Notes under the pieces: generated by a model
The model's input: only the letters and a program-made list of their open reading frames with translations
Told to the model about the DNA's origin: nothing
Database searches by the model: none
Translations under genes and position numbers: made by a program
Part shown: positions 22,956 through 29,219 of the stretch, in pieces
How positions within the stretch are numbered: the stretch's first letter is position 1
How the letters are laid out: each line of letters starts with the position of its first letter
Assembly (NCBI GenBank): GCA_946055445.1
Contig: CAMGGF010000002.1
Location: 1-29,219, forward strand
Source: an uncultured Ruminococcus sp.
GTDB lineage: Bacteria > Bacillota > Clostridia > Oscillospirales > Acutalibacteraceae
Length of the DNA: 29,219 nt
Reading direction: 5' to 3'

Positions 22956-25088
22956 TTGAAAAAAATAGATTGGAGAGTTGTTGTCCCTTATATCGCCATA
23001 CCGCTTGTGTTTGTGCTGTGTGTGGTGCTGTATATGAATCTTGGGCAGACAACCAAAGCCAAAACCGAGTATTTTGAAATTGTCAATAAATTTGAAAATC
23101 ACGAGGTCACCGCATACAAATTAAATCTGACAAGCGGTGTTTTGGAATATAAGGTTGTAGGGGACGATGCCACTTATGAGTACACCGTGCCCAACGTCAA
23201 TTTGTTTGTGCAGGATGTGCACGAACAGGTTATGGAATACAACCGCGAAAATCCCGACGCACAAATTCAGGTGGATTATAAATCCGGCTCGGCGAATTCG
23301 TGGTGGGTAAGTTTACTGCCGACCGTTGCGGTTATGGTGCTTTTGACCCTTGTGATGTTCTTTATGTTCCGCAAAATGAACCAGTCTATGCAGAATGAGA
23401 ACAACCGCGCAATGTCTTTCGGTAAGGCACGCATCAAAAAAGGCGGCGATGACAAACGCAAAACCACTTTTAAAGATGTGGCAGGCGCGGACGAGGAAAA
23501 AGAAGAATTGGAAGAAATCGTGGAATTTTTGAAAAATCCGCAGGCGTTTAACGAACTCGGCGCAAGAATTCCGAAAGGCGTGTTGCTTGTCGGCCCGCCC
23601 GGTACAGGTAAAACTTTGCTTGCGCGTGCCGTTGCGGGGGAGGCTGATGTGCCGTTCTTCTCGATTTCCGGTTCGGATTTCGTGGAAATGTATGTCGGCG
23701 TCGGCGCTTCGCGTGTGCGTGACTTGTTTGACCAAGCTAAGAAAAATTCCCCGTCCATTATTTTCATCGATGAAATCGACGCCGTCGGCCGTCACAGAGG
23801 TGCCGGTATGGGCGGCGGGCACGATGAACGCGAGCAAACCTTAAACCAGTTGCTTGTGGAAATGGACGGTTTCGGCGCGAATGAAGGCGTCATTGTGATT
23901 GCCGCCACCAACCGCCCCGACATTTTGGACCCCGCGCTGTTGCGCCCGGGTCGATTTGACCGCCAGGTTACGGTAAATTACCCCGACATTCGCGGCAGAG
24001 AGGATATTTTGAAAGTCCACGCCAAAGGCAAACCTTTAGGGCCCGATGTGGATTTGGGGCAGATTGCAGGCGCAACCGTCGGCTTTACGGGCGCTGACCT
24101 TGAAAATCTCTTAAATGAAGCGGCATTGCTTGCGGCAAGACGCAAGAAGAAAGCCATCACCATGCCCGAAATTGAAGAAGCCACGATGAAAGTGCTTGTC
24201 GGTACGGAGAAAAAATCGCACCGTATCACCGAGCATGACAAGGAAATTACCGCCTATCACGAGGCGGGGCACGCGGTTTCCGCGTTTTACCTTGACCACC
24301 AAGACCCCGTTACGCACATTTCCATTGTGCCGCGCGGCAGAGCAGGCGGTTTCACAATGTATCAGCCCGAAAAAGACGAAATGCACTTGATGCGTTCGAG
24401 AATGCTTGACGACATCGTGTCTTTGCTCGGCGGCAGAGTTGCGGAAAGCATTATTTTCGACGATATTTCCACGGGTGCGTCCAACGATATCGAGCGCGCG
24501 TCCGACATTGCCCGTAAAATGGTGACGAAATACGGTATGAGCGAAAAACTCGGGCCGATTGCGTTCGGGCAGGATAATGACGAAGTCTTTATCGGAAAAG
24601 ATTATAACCATATCCGCAATTATTCCGAGGCGGTTGCCTCTGAAATCGACAAAGAGGTCGAGGCGATTGTGCTGGCAGGCTACAAGCGCACCGAGGAGAT
24701 TTTGCGTACGCATATTGACAAACTGCATGTGGTTGCCAAAGCGCTTGTCGAGCGCGAAAAAATCACGGGCGAGGAGTTCTATCTGTTAATGGACGGCAAG
24801 GAATTGCCGCCGTTAAAGTCGGCAGAACCCGCGCAGGCGGCGGAAGCCTCCGCGGCAGAGCAAGATGTACCGCAGAATGACGCGGAATCGACAGAATCGC
24901 AAGCGCCGACCGAAAGCGACGGCGCGTCGCAAACGGCAGAAAATGCCGAGGTGAAAGAGCAAGATGTACCGCAGAATGACGCGGAATCGACAGAATCGCA
25001 AGCGCCGACCGAAAGCGACGGCGCGTCGCAAACGGCAGAAAATGCCGAGGTGAAAGAGCCAACCATACCACCCGAAACACAAGAATAA
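22956..25088 (+). CDS. ftsH: ATP-dependent zinc metalloprotease FtsH with a duplicated C-terminal tail
   Basis: A 710-residue membrane-bound AAA+ protease that degrades misassembled membrane proteins and short-lived regulators. Two transmembrane segments (about 8-28 and 117-137) flank a small extracytoplasmic domain. The AAA domain has Walker A GPPGTGKT at 213-220, Walker B IIFIDEIDAVG, and the second region of homology ATNRPDILDPALLRPGRFDR. The zinc site HEAGH is at 435-439. The start is TTG at 22956, ten bases after AAGGAG; the following MKKIDWRVVVPY has no alternative start. Beyond the catalytic core (to about residue 617) lies an acidic Glu/Ser/Thr/Gln-rich tail of about 90 residues with a 33-residue unit repeated twice. 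A strong terminator follows. Confidence 0.97.
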   Translation: MKKIDWRVVVPYIAIPLVFVLCVVLYMNLGQTTKAKTEYFEIVNKFENHEVTAYKLNLTSGVLEYKVVGDDATYEYTVPNVNLFVQDVHEQVMEYNRENPDAQIQVDYKSGSANSWWVSLLPTVAVMVLLTLVMFFMFRKMNQSMQNENNRAMSFGKARIKKGGDDKRKTTFKDVAGADEEKEELEEIVEFLKNPQAFNELGARIPKGVLLVGPPGTGKTLLARAVAGEADVPFFSISGSDFVEMYVGVGASRVRDLFDQAKKNSPSIIFIDEIDAVGRHRGAGMGGGHDEREQTLNQLLVEMDGFGANEGVIVIAATNRPDILDPALLRPGRFDRQVTVNYPDIRGREDILKVHAKGKPLGPDVDLGQIAGATVGFTGADLENLLNEAALLAARRKKKAITMPEIEEATMKVLVGTEKKSHRITEHDKEITAYHEAGHAVSAFYLDHQDPVTHISIVPRGRAGGFTMYQPEKDEMHLMRSRMLDDIVSLLGGRVAESIIFDDISTGASNDIERASDIARKMVTKYGMSEKLGPIAFGQDNDEVFIGKDYNHIRNYSEAVASEIDKEVEAIVLAGYKRTEEILRTHIDKLHVVAKALVEREKITGEEFYLLMDGKELPPLKSAEPAQAAEASAAEQDVPQNDAESTESQAPTESDGASQTAENAEVKEQDVPQNDAESTESQAPTESDGASQTAENAEVKEPTIPPETQE
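24857..25059 (+). repeat. Perfect 99-bp in-frame tandem duplication in ftsH
   Basis: Bases 24857-24960 are identical to 24956-25059, an offset of 99 bp (33 codons), with no silent differences. The repeated unit encodes a 33-residue acidic segment beginning EQDVPQNDAESTE and ending ENAEVK. Complete identity at third codon positions points to a recent duplication or ongoing homogenisation. Both flanks diverge immediately outside the duplicated block. Confidence 0.95.
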
Positions 25089-25094
25089 CTTGAT

Positions 25095-25128
25095 GCGCGG
25101 CGGAAAAGACATTTCCGCCGCGTTCTTT
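25095..25128 (+). terminator. Intrinsic terminator after ftsH
   Basis: CGCGGCGGAAA (25095-25105) pairs perfectly with TTTCCGCCGCG (25111-25121) over a 5-base AGACA loop and is followed by TTCTTTT. It begins six bases after the ftsH stop and ends the long housekeeping transcript. The 113 bases from here to the ilvB promoter hold nothing I recognise. Confidence 0.92.
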
Positions 25129-25241
25129 TGCAAAAATAGAGGAAAATCCCTTCAATTCAACCAAAACACAGATGCCGATTTTCGCGCTTTTTCAGCATTT
25201 CTACAAACTTTTTGCGCGCGGCGAGAGCGTGCTTTAAATGG

Positions 25242-25270
25242 TTGACTTTTTTAAAAAATAGGGTTAGAAT
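25242..25270 (+). promoter_or_regulatory. Sigma-A promoter of ilvB
   Basis: TTGACT (25242-25247) and TAGAAT (25265-25270) are 17 bp apart. The ilvB start at 25320 follows with AGGAGA at 25309-25314. The leader is only about 40 bases, too short for a T-box or classical attenuator, so control must act at the promoter or elsewhere. Confidence 0.85.
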
Positions 25271-25278
25271 ATACCCTA
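25259..25278. promoter_or_regulatory. Dyad overlapping the ilvB -10 box (candidate operator)
   Basis: TAGGGT (25259-25264) and ACCCTA (25273-25278) form a perfect inverted repeat with an 8-bp centre that contains the -10 hexamer. A protein bound here would block RNA polymerase. The sequence differs from the GTTGT-N3-ACAAC pair at ilvC, so if it is an operator it belongs to another regulator. Confidence 0.5.
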
Positions 25279-25319
25279 ATATCATTAAATTGCTTATGCA
25301 GTATGGGTAGGAGAAGACT

Positions 25320-27026
25320 ATGAAACGCAATGGTTCCGAGATAATCGCCGAAGTGCTTATCGAGCACGGTGTGGATACGGTTTTCGGGTATCCCGGCGGC
25401 GCGGTTTTGAATATATATGACGCGCTGTATCAGTACAGCGACCGTATTCGCCACATTTTAACGGCGCACGAACAGGGCGCGTCCCACGCGGCGGACGGCT
25501 ATGCACGCGCCACGGGCAAAACGGGCGTGGTCATTGCCACCAGCGGCCCGGGGGCTACGAATTTGGTTACGGGGCTTGCCACGGCGTATATGGACTCCGT
25601 GCCGATGGTTGCCATAACGGGCAATGTCAGTACTTCGCTCATCGGCAGAGATGCGTTTCAAGAGGTTTACATAACGGGCATTACTATGCCGATTACCAAG
25701 CACAACTTTATGGTGCAGGATATTTCGGAACTTGCCGACATTCTGCGCGAGGCGTTCAAAATTGCCAATACAGGCAGGAAAGGTCCCGTGCTTGTCGATA
25801 TTCCGAAAGATATTACTGCGGCGGTCACCGATTTTGAGCCGCTTGTACCCGCCCCGATTGCGGACAATACCGTTATCCATCACGAGCAACTCAAAGCGGT
25901 TGCCAAAATGCTCAATTCTGCCAAACGCCCGTTTATCGAACTCGGCGGCGGCGTCACTTCGGCAAATGCTTCCGAAGAAGCGCGCGCTTTGGTGCAAAAA
26001 TGCGGCGCACCCGCGTGCCATACGCTGATGGCGGCAGGCGTTTTGGGGTATGACGAGCCGCTGAATTACGGTTTGGTCGGTATGCACGGCAGTTTCGTTG
26101 CCAACAAGGCGATGGACGAAGCAGATTTGCTGATTGCCGTCGGCACGCGTTTTTCTGACCGTGTGGCATTAAAACCCGATGCGTTTGCGAAAAATGCTAA
26201 GGTTGTGCAGATTGACATTGATTTGAGCGAAATCAACAAGAATGTTACGGTCGATGCATACCTTACAGGCGATGTGAAAACGATTTTACAGGCACTCTTG
26301 CCGCTTGTGGAGTCTGTGGACCGCAGTGCGTGGCTTGCAGAGATTGAAACCTTTAAACAGGACGATTATATTCCGCAAGATGACCCCGCGCATTTAACCC
26401 CGCACGAACTTGTGCAGGCGATTTGTAACGATACCGACAAAGAAACCGTGTATGTGACCGATGTCGGTCAGCATCAAATGTGGGCGGCGCAGTATCTTTC
26501 CCATATATCGGCGCGTAATTTCTTGACCAGCGGCGGCTTGGGCACAATGGGGTACGGCTACGGCGCGGCAATCGGTGCACAAATTGCGTGCCCTGAAAAA
26601 CGCGTGGTGCATATTACGGGCGACGGCTCGTTCCATATGAATTTGAACGAAGCGTGCACGGCGGTCAGTTACAATTTGCCGATTATCACCGTGATTTTCG
26701 ACAACCGCGTACTCGGTATGGTGCGCCAGTGGCAAACTTGCTTCTACGGCAAGCGCTATTCGCAAACCGATCCCGAACGCAAAACGGATTTTGTCAAAGT
26801 GGTTGAGGGCTTCGGCGGCAAAGGCTACCGCGCCACCAATCTCGCCGAGTTTAAAGCGGCATACAAACAAGCACAGCAGGATAACTGCCCTGTTTGGATT
26901 GACTGTACGATTGGCAAAGACGAGCGCGTGTTGCCGCTTATCCCCGCAGGCAAAACGATTGACGATATTATCATCGCGCCGAATTGCGAAACCTGCCGTC
27001 ATCAGTGCCACAAAAAGAATAAGTGA
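25320..27026 (+). CDS. ilvB: Acetolactate synthase, large (catalytic) subunit
   Basis: A 568-residue thiamin diphosphate enzyme that condenses pyruvate with pyruvate or 2-oxobutyrate in the first common step of valine/leucine/isoleucine synthesis. The start GSEIIAEVLIEHGVDTVFGYPGGAVLNIYDAL is typical of the anabolic form. Glu51 in AHEQGASHAADGYARATG is the cofactor-activating residue. The diphosphate-binding motif is GDG at 434-436 followed by FDNRVLGMVRQWQ. The C-terminus ends in a Cys/His-rich stretch (CETCRHQCHKKNK). No small regulatory subunit gene (ilvN/ilvH) is adjacent; either it lies elsewhere or the enzyme works alone. It is a monocistronic unit between two terminators, converging on ilvC. 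Confidence 0.95.
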   Translation: MKRNGSEIIAEVLIEHGVDTVFGYPGGAVLNIYDALYQYSDRIRHILTAHEQGASHAADGYARATGKTGVVIATSGPGATNLVTGLATAYMDSVPMVAITGNVSTSLIGRDAFQEVYITGITMPITKHNFMVQDISELADILREAFKIANTGRKGPVLVDIPKDITAAVTDFEPLVPAPIADNTVIHHEQLKAVAKMLNSAKRPFIELGGGVTSANASEEARALVQKCGAPACHTLMAAGVLGYDEPLNYGLVGMHGSFVANKAMDEADLLIAVGTRFSDRVALKPDAFAKNAKVVQIDIDLSEINKNVTVDAYLTGDVKTILQALLPLVESVDRSAWLAEIETFKQDDYIPQDDPAHLTPHELVQAICNDTDKETVYVTDVGQHQMWAAQYLSHISARNFLTSGGLGTMGYGYGAAIGAQIACPEKRVVHITGDGSFHMNLNEACTAVSYNLPIITVIFDNRVLGMVRQWQTCFYGKRYSQTDPERKTDFVKVVEGFGGKGYRATNLAEFKAAYKQAQQDNCPVWIDCTIGKDERVLPLIPAGKTIDDIIIAPNCETCRHQCHKKNK

Positions 27027-27035
27027 TATACTGTG

Positions 27036-27073
27036 AAACAACCCTTTGCAACGATTTGCAAAGGGTTGTTTTT
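27036..27073 (+). terminator. Intrinsic terminator of ilvB
   Basis: A perfect 16-bp stem (27036-27051 with 27056-27071) with loop CGAT is followed by a T run. It starts nine bases after the ilvB stop and is one of the strongest hairpins in the window. Confidence 0.93.
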
Positions 27074-27090
27074 GATTTGACTTTCCTTTG

Positions 27091-27134
27091 GAAAAGAAAC
27101 CCGCCGAAACGCTTTTCACGGCATTTCGGCGGGT
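27091..27134 (-). terminator. Intrinsic terminator of ilvC
   Basis: ACCCGCCGAAA (27099-27109) and TTTCGGCGGGT (27124-27134) form a perfect 11-bp stem. Read on the minus strand it is followed by TTTCTTTT. It ends the leftward ilvC transcript and stands back to back with the ilvB terminator. Confidence 0.88.
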
Positions 27135-27160
27135 ATTTGTATCTCTCTGTTTTTCGGCAA

Positions 27161-28186
27161 TCAGTTGTTGATGAATTTATCCTTTTCATCGTTCCAACTG
27201 TAAAGTTTTCTGACTTCTTCACCGACTTTTTCCGACGGATGCTCTGCGGCAAGTTTGCGCATTGCTTTAAAGTGCACCTGACGGCCGGCAGGGGACATAT
27301 CCAACAGGAATTCTTTTGCGAAAGAACCGTCCTGAATGTCCGCAAGAATTTTCTTCATCGTCTTTTTGGTTTCTTCGGTAATCAACTTCGGACCGGTAAC
27401 ATAATCGCCGTATTCCGCAGTGTTGGAAATGGAGTAACGCATACCTGCGAAACCGCTTTGGTAAATCAAGTCCACAATCAACTTCATTTCGTGAATGCAC
27501 TCGAAATACGCGTTTCTGGGGTCATAGCCTGCTTCGCAAAGGGTTTCGAAACCTGCCTGCATCAGCGCGCAAACGCCGCCGCAAAGCACAGCCTGCTCAC
27601 CGAACAGGTCGGTTTCGGTTTCGGTGCGGAATGTAGTTTCCAAAACGCCTGCTCTTGCACCGCCGATGGCAAGCGCATATGCAAGTGCCATATCGAGCGC
27701 TCTGCCGGTTGCGTCTTGATGTACGGCTACAAGGCAGGGAACGCCTTTGCCCGCCTGATATTCCGAACGAACGGTGTGGCCGGGGCCTTTCGGTGCAATC
27801 ATCGTAACATCCACATCTTTCGGCGGGGTGATGCAGCCGAAGTGAATGTTAAAGCCGTGTGCGAACATCAGCATATTGCCGGGCTCAAGGTTCGGCTCAA
27901 TGTCCTTTTTATACATATCTGCCTGCAATTCATCATTGATGAGAATCATAATGATGTCGGCTTTTTTTGCAGCCTCTGCCGCAGTGTAAACTTCAAAGCC
28001 CTGTTTTTCAGCCTTTGCCCAGGATTTACTGCCCTCATAAAGACCGATAATCACATTGCAACCCGACTCTTTTGCGTTGAGCGCGTGTGCGTGCCCTTGG
28101 CTGCCGTAGCCGATCACGGCAATGGTTTTGCCGTCGAGCAGGGAAAGGTTGCAGTCCTCTTGATAAAACATTCTTGCTTCTGCCAT
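27161..28186 (-). CDS. ilvC: Ketol-acid reductoisomerase (class I)
   Basis: A 341-residue enzyme that converts acetolactate or acetohydroxybutyrate to the dihydroxy acid, the second step of branched-chain amino acid synthesis. I start at the ATG at 28186 (MAEARMFYQEDCNLSLLDGK), ten bases after GGAGG. A longer in-frame reading from 28249 would begin within the promoter/operator region. The Rossmann motif is GYGSQGHAHALN. The knotted catalytic domain has the metal ligands in the TETDLFGEQAVLCGG stretch (Asp and Glu) and the later Glu residues before GMRYSISNTAEYG. Length equals short class I enzymes. The cofactor loop after beta-2 reads IGLYEGSKSW, without the Arg often present there. Its promoter carries two palindromes probably bound by the upstream GntR protein. 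Confidence 0.96.
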   Translation of the reverse strand: MAEARMFYQEDCNLSLLDGKTIAVIGYGSQGHAHALNAKESGCNVIIGLYEGSKSWAKAEKQGFEVYTAAEAAKKADIIMILINDELQADMYKKDIEPNLEPGNMLMFAHGFNIHFGCITPPKDVDVTMIAPKGPGHTVRSEYQAGKGVPCLVAVHQDATGRALDMALAYALAIGGARAGVLETTFRTETETDLFGEQAVLCGGVCALMQAGFETLCEAGYDPRNAYFECIHEMKLIVDLIYQSGFAGMRYSISNTAEYGDYVTGPKLITEETKKTMKKILADIQDGSFAKEFLLDMSPAGRQVHFKAMRKLAAEHPSEKVGEEVRKLYSWNDEKDKFINN

Positions 28187-28219
28187 AATTTGTATGCCTC
28201 CAAAAAAGAATTTATGTAA

Positions 28220-28254
28220 GTTGTTTGACAACTTGTTATCGGTTGTCATACAAC
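28220..28254. promoter_or_regulatory. Pair of GTTGT-N3-ACAAC palindromes at the ilvC transcription start
   Basis: Two perfect 13-bp palindromes lie at 28220-28232 (GTTGTTTGACAAC) and 28242-28254 (GTTGTCATACAAC), with centres 22 bp apart, about two helical turns. The first predicted transcript base of ilvC falls inside the second palindrome, while the other lies about 20-30 bases downstream. The core fits the T-N-G-T-N(0-3)-A-C-N-A pattern established for FadR-type GntR regulators, and a FadR-type gene is the next gene upstream. The palindromes are seen; binding is inferred. Confidence 0.75.
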
Positions 28255-28255
28255 T

Positions 28256-28283
28256 ATTATAACCGCTTTTTTGCGGTTGTCAA
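28256..28283 (-). promoter_or_regulatory. Consensus promoter of ilvC with a palindromic spacer
   Basis: On the minus strand, TTGACA (28283-28278) and TATAAT (28261-28256) both match the consensus exactly, with a 16-bp spacer. The spacer is itself a perfect dyad, ACCGC-N6-GCGGT. A promoter this strong in front of a biosynthetic gene implies repression, in keeping with the palindromes just downstream. Confidence 0.9.
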
Positions 28284-28291
28284 TACTTTTT

Positions 28292-28993
28292 TTATTCTGT
28301 TTCCAAAGAAATTTGCTCATTGAGCACCGCATGGTGCAAATGTACGGTTATCGCGCTTTTTAAACCCTGCGCGTCGCGTTTTTCCAAAAAGTTCATAATC
28401 AGAATGTGGTCTTTGTACGCGTCCTCTGCAACCGTATCCAAATTGTAATTGAGGCGAAAAGTCTGCTCAATCGTTTGCGTAATCATCGGCATAAACTGCC
28501 CCAAAAATTCGTTGTGCGACGCCTTGATAATCGCGCCGTGAAACGCACTTTCCGAGGCGATACGGTTTTTGCTTTGCGGGTCTGTGAGAATTTGTTTTTG
28601 ACACTCTTCACCGAGTTTTAAAATCTCTTGAATTTCGCTGTCCGTTGCACGCTTGCAGGCGAGCGCGGCGGCTTGCGGCTCAAAAATCAACCGTGTTTCG
28701 TACAAATCCCGCAGGGTCACTTTCATTTTCGAAAGATTTTGCATTGCAATGCCGCCTGCGGCGTATTGGTCGATTTGCGCGGCAACGAAAGTCCCTCTGC
28801 CGCGGCGTACTTCCAAAATACCCTCGGCGGTCAAAATACGGATTGCCTCGCGCAAGGTGGTGCGGCTGATGCCGAGGTCACGCGCCAATTCATTTTCATT
28901 CGGCAGTTTTTCACCGAATTTGTAACTGTGCTCTTTCAAAATTTTGTTTTGCAAAGTTTCTGCCGTTTGCTGTGACAAATTCTTTTTTTCCAT
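28292..28993 (-). CDS. GntR-family transcriptional regulator, FadR subfamily (FCD domain)
   Basis: A 233-residue regulator. The N-terminal winged helix (about residues 5-72) shows KLPNENELARDLGISRTTLREAIRIL and the wing GILEVRRGRGTFV, the GntR signature. The all-helical C-terminal FCD effector domain (about 90-225) has conserved Arg/Asp positions early and His residues in ESAFHGAI, YKDHILIM and HLHHAVL, which in this family bind a metal and an organic acid. It lies directly upstream of ilvC on the same strand, 105 bases apart, with matching operators between them, so the simplest reading is that it controls ilvC in response to a small carboxylate. The effector is unknown. The ribosome site is weak (AAGGAA, 12 bases from the ATG). 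Confidence 0.93.
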   Translation of the reverse strand: MEKKNLSQQTAETLQNKILKEHSYKFGEKLPNENELARDLGISRTTLREAIRILTAEGILEVRRGRGTFVAAQIDQYAAGGIAMQNLSKMKVTLRDLYETRLIFEPQAAALACKRATDSEIQEILKLGEECQKQILTDPQSKNRIASESAFHGAIIKASHNEFLGQFMPMITQTIEQTFRLNYNLDTVAEDAYKDHILIMNFLEKRDAQGLKSAITVHLHHAVLNEQISLETE

Positions 28994-29009
28994 ATATATC
29001 TTCGGTTCC

Positions 29010-29054
29010 TTTTTGAAACGGTATTTACACTACTATACAATACCTTTTCAAAAA
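29010..29054. promoter_or_regulatory. Long dyad over the gntR promoter region
   Basis: TTTTTGAAACGGTATT (29010-29025) and AATACCTTTTCAAAAA (29039-29054) form 16-bp arms with one mismatch around a 13-bp centre. Minus-strand TATAGT (29037-29032), a plausible -10 for the regulator gene with a weak TTGCTT -35, lies mainly in the centre. On the plus strand the same block gives TTGAAA-N17-TACAAT, so it might also fire rightward. It could be an operator or a hairpin; it does not match the ilvC palindromes. Confidence 0.5.
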
Positions 29055-29184
29055 AAGCAAAAGTTTTTTGCGCGTTTGCGGGGGCACCATCGGTTCTCTG
29101 TTCGCTTATACTGTAAGGTGAGGAGAGCCGAACACAATATGCCGAAAATTTGATATTACGGCGTATTTTCACTTTTTCACCGTT

Positions 29185-29202
29185 GTCGGGCGTCAGCCCG
29201 AC
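29185..29202. repeat. Short GC palindrome near the right edge
   Basis: GTCGGGC (29185-29191) pairs with GCCCGAC (29196-29202) around GTCA. It may be the edge of an intergenic repeat or a terminator for a gene beyond the window. The rest of 28994-29219 holds no gene I can support. Confidence 0.4.
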
Positions 29203-29219
29203 TGCCGCTTCAAAAGCAA

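Noticed and set aside
25270..25319. T-box or leader-peptide attenuator before ilvB
   Set aside because: The predicted leader is about 40 bases and has no terminator/antiterminator pair or run of branched-chain codons.
27023..28219. A 398-codon open frame on the plus strand opposite ilvC
   Set aside because: It is wholly antisense to a clear ketol-acid reductoisomerase, starts in the ilvB terminator region, has Cys/His/Phe-rich composition typical of antisense frames and resembles no family.
29139..29153. A four-codon frame (MPKI) after AGGTGAGGAGAG near the right edge
   Set aside because: The spacing from the ribosome-like site is too long and the product too short to support a gene; it could be a remnant, but nothing confirms it.
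1..29219. CRISPR array, prophage, toxin-antitoxin or defence system
   Set aside because: No spaced direct repeats, integrase, transposase or paired small genes of that kind were seen in any region.

Overview
The window looks like a chromosomal segment from a Gram-positive Clostridia-type bacterium, most likely an Oscillospiraceae/Ruminococcaceae relative. The grounds are gene order and gene content. The block gdpP-rplI-dnaB-tilS-hpt-ftsH and the presence of RNase J are Firmicutes hallmarks. HPr carries both His15 and the regulatory Ser46. Starts use strong GGAGG-type ribosome sites and include TTG codons, and promoters are sigma-A-like (TTGACA/TATAAT). Base composition is roughly balanced, with many GCG/GGC codons. 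No tRNA, rRNA, CRISPR array, prophage or transposase gene was seen. Most of the window is ordinary core genome.

Layout. (1) 1-3954: the end of an mltG-like gene, a U32 peptidase-family protein (probable tRNA U34 hydroxylation factor), an acyltransferase-like protein and a class B-like penicillin-binding protein. The ribosome site of the last gene lies inside a terminator-like hairpin. (2) 4012-9689: a fructose operon, fruR-fruK-fruA(EIIABC), that continues into ptsH and ptsI, so the general PTS proteins sit with a sugar-specific uptake system. (3) 9690-9940: a composite palindromic repeat element. (4) 9950-12120: hisH-hisF followed by a TauE/SafE-type permease. (5) 12206-12658, minus strand: a small Pro/Glu/Thr-rich lipoprotein with a near-consensus promoter. 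(6) 12812-15097: a three-part sugar nucleotidyltransferase / left-handed beta-helix / phosphohexomutase-like protein whose active-site motifs all look degenerate. (7) 15245-25088: RNase J with a basic N-terminal tail, then GdpP, L9, DnaB, TilS, Hpt and FtsH, ending in a strong terminator. ftsH carries a perfect 99-bp in-frame tandem duplication. (8) 25320-28993: ilvB on the plus strand converges on ilvC on the minus strand. A FadR-type GntR regulator lies upstream of ilvC, and two identical-type palindromes overlap the ilvC transcription start.

How it fits together. Regions 2, 4 and 8 are metabolic units: fructose import and phosphorylation, the glutamine-dependent cyclase step of histidine synthesis, and the first two common steps of branched-chain amino acid synthesis. 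Region 7 is a housekeeping block for RNA turnover, c-di-AMP hydrolysis, translation, replication, tRNA-Ile lysidine formation, purine salvage and membrane proteolysis. I do not see a clearly new multi-gene defence or mobile system. The most unusual items are the degenerate nucleotidyltransferase/mutase fusion, the GntR operator pair at ilvC, the hairpin-embedded ribosome site of the penicillin-binding protein, and the duplicated FtsH tail.
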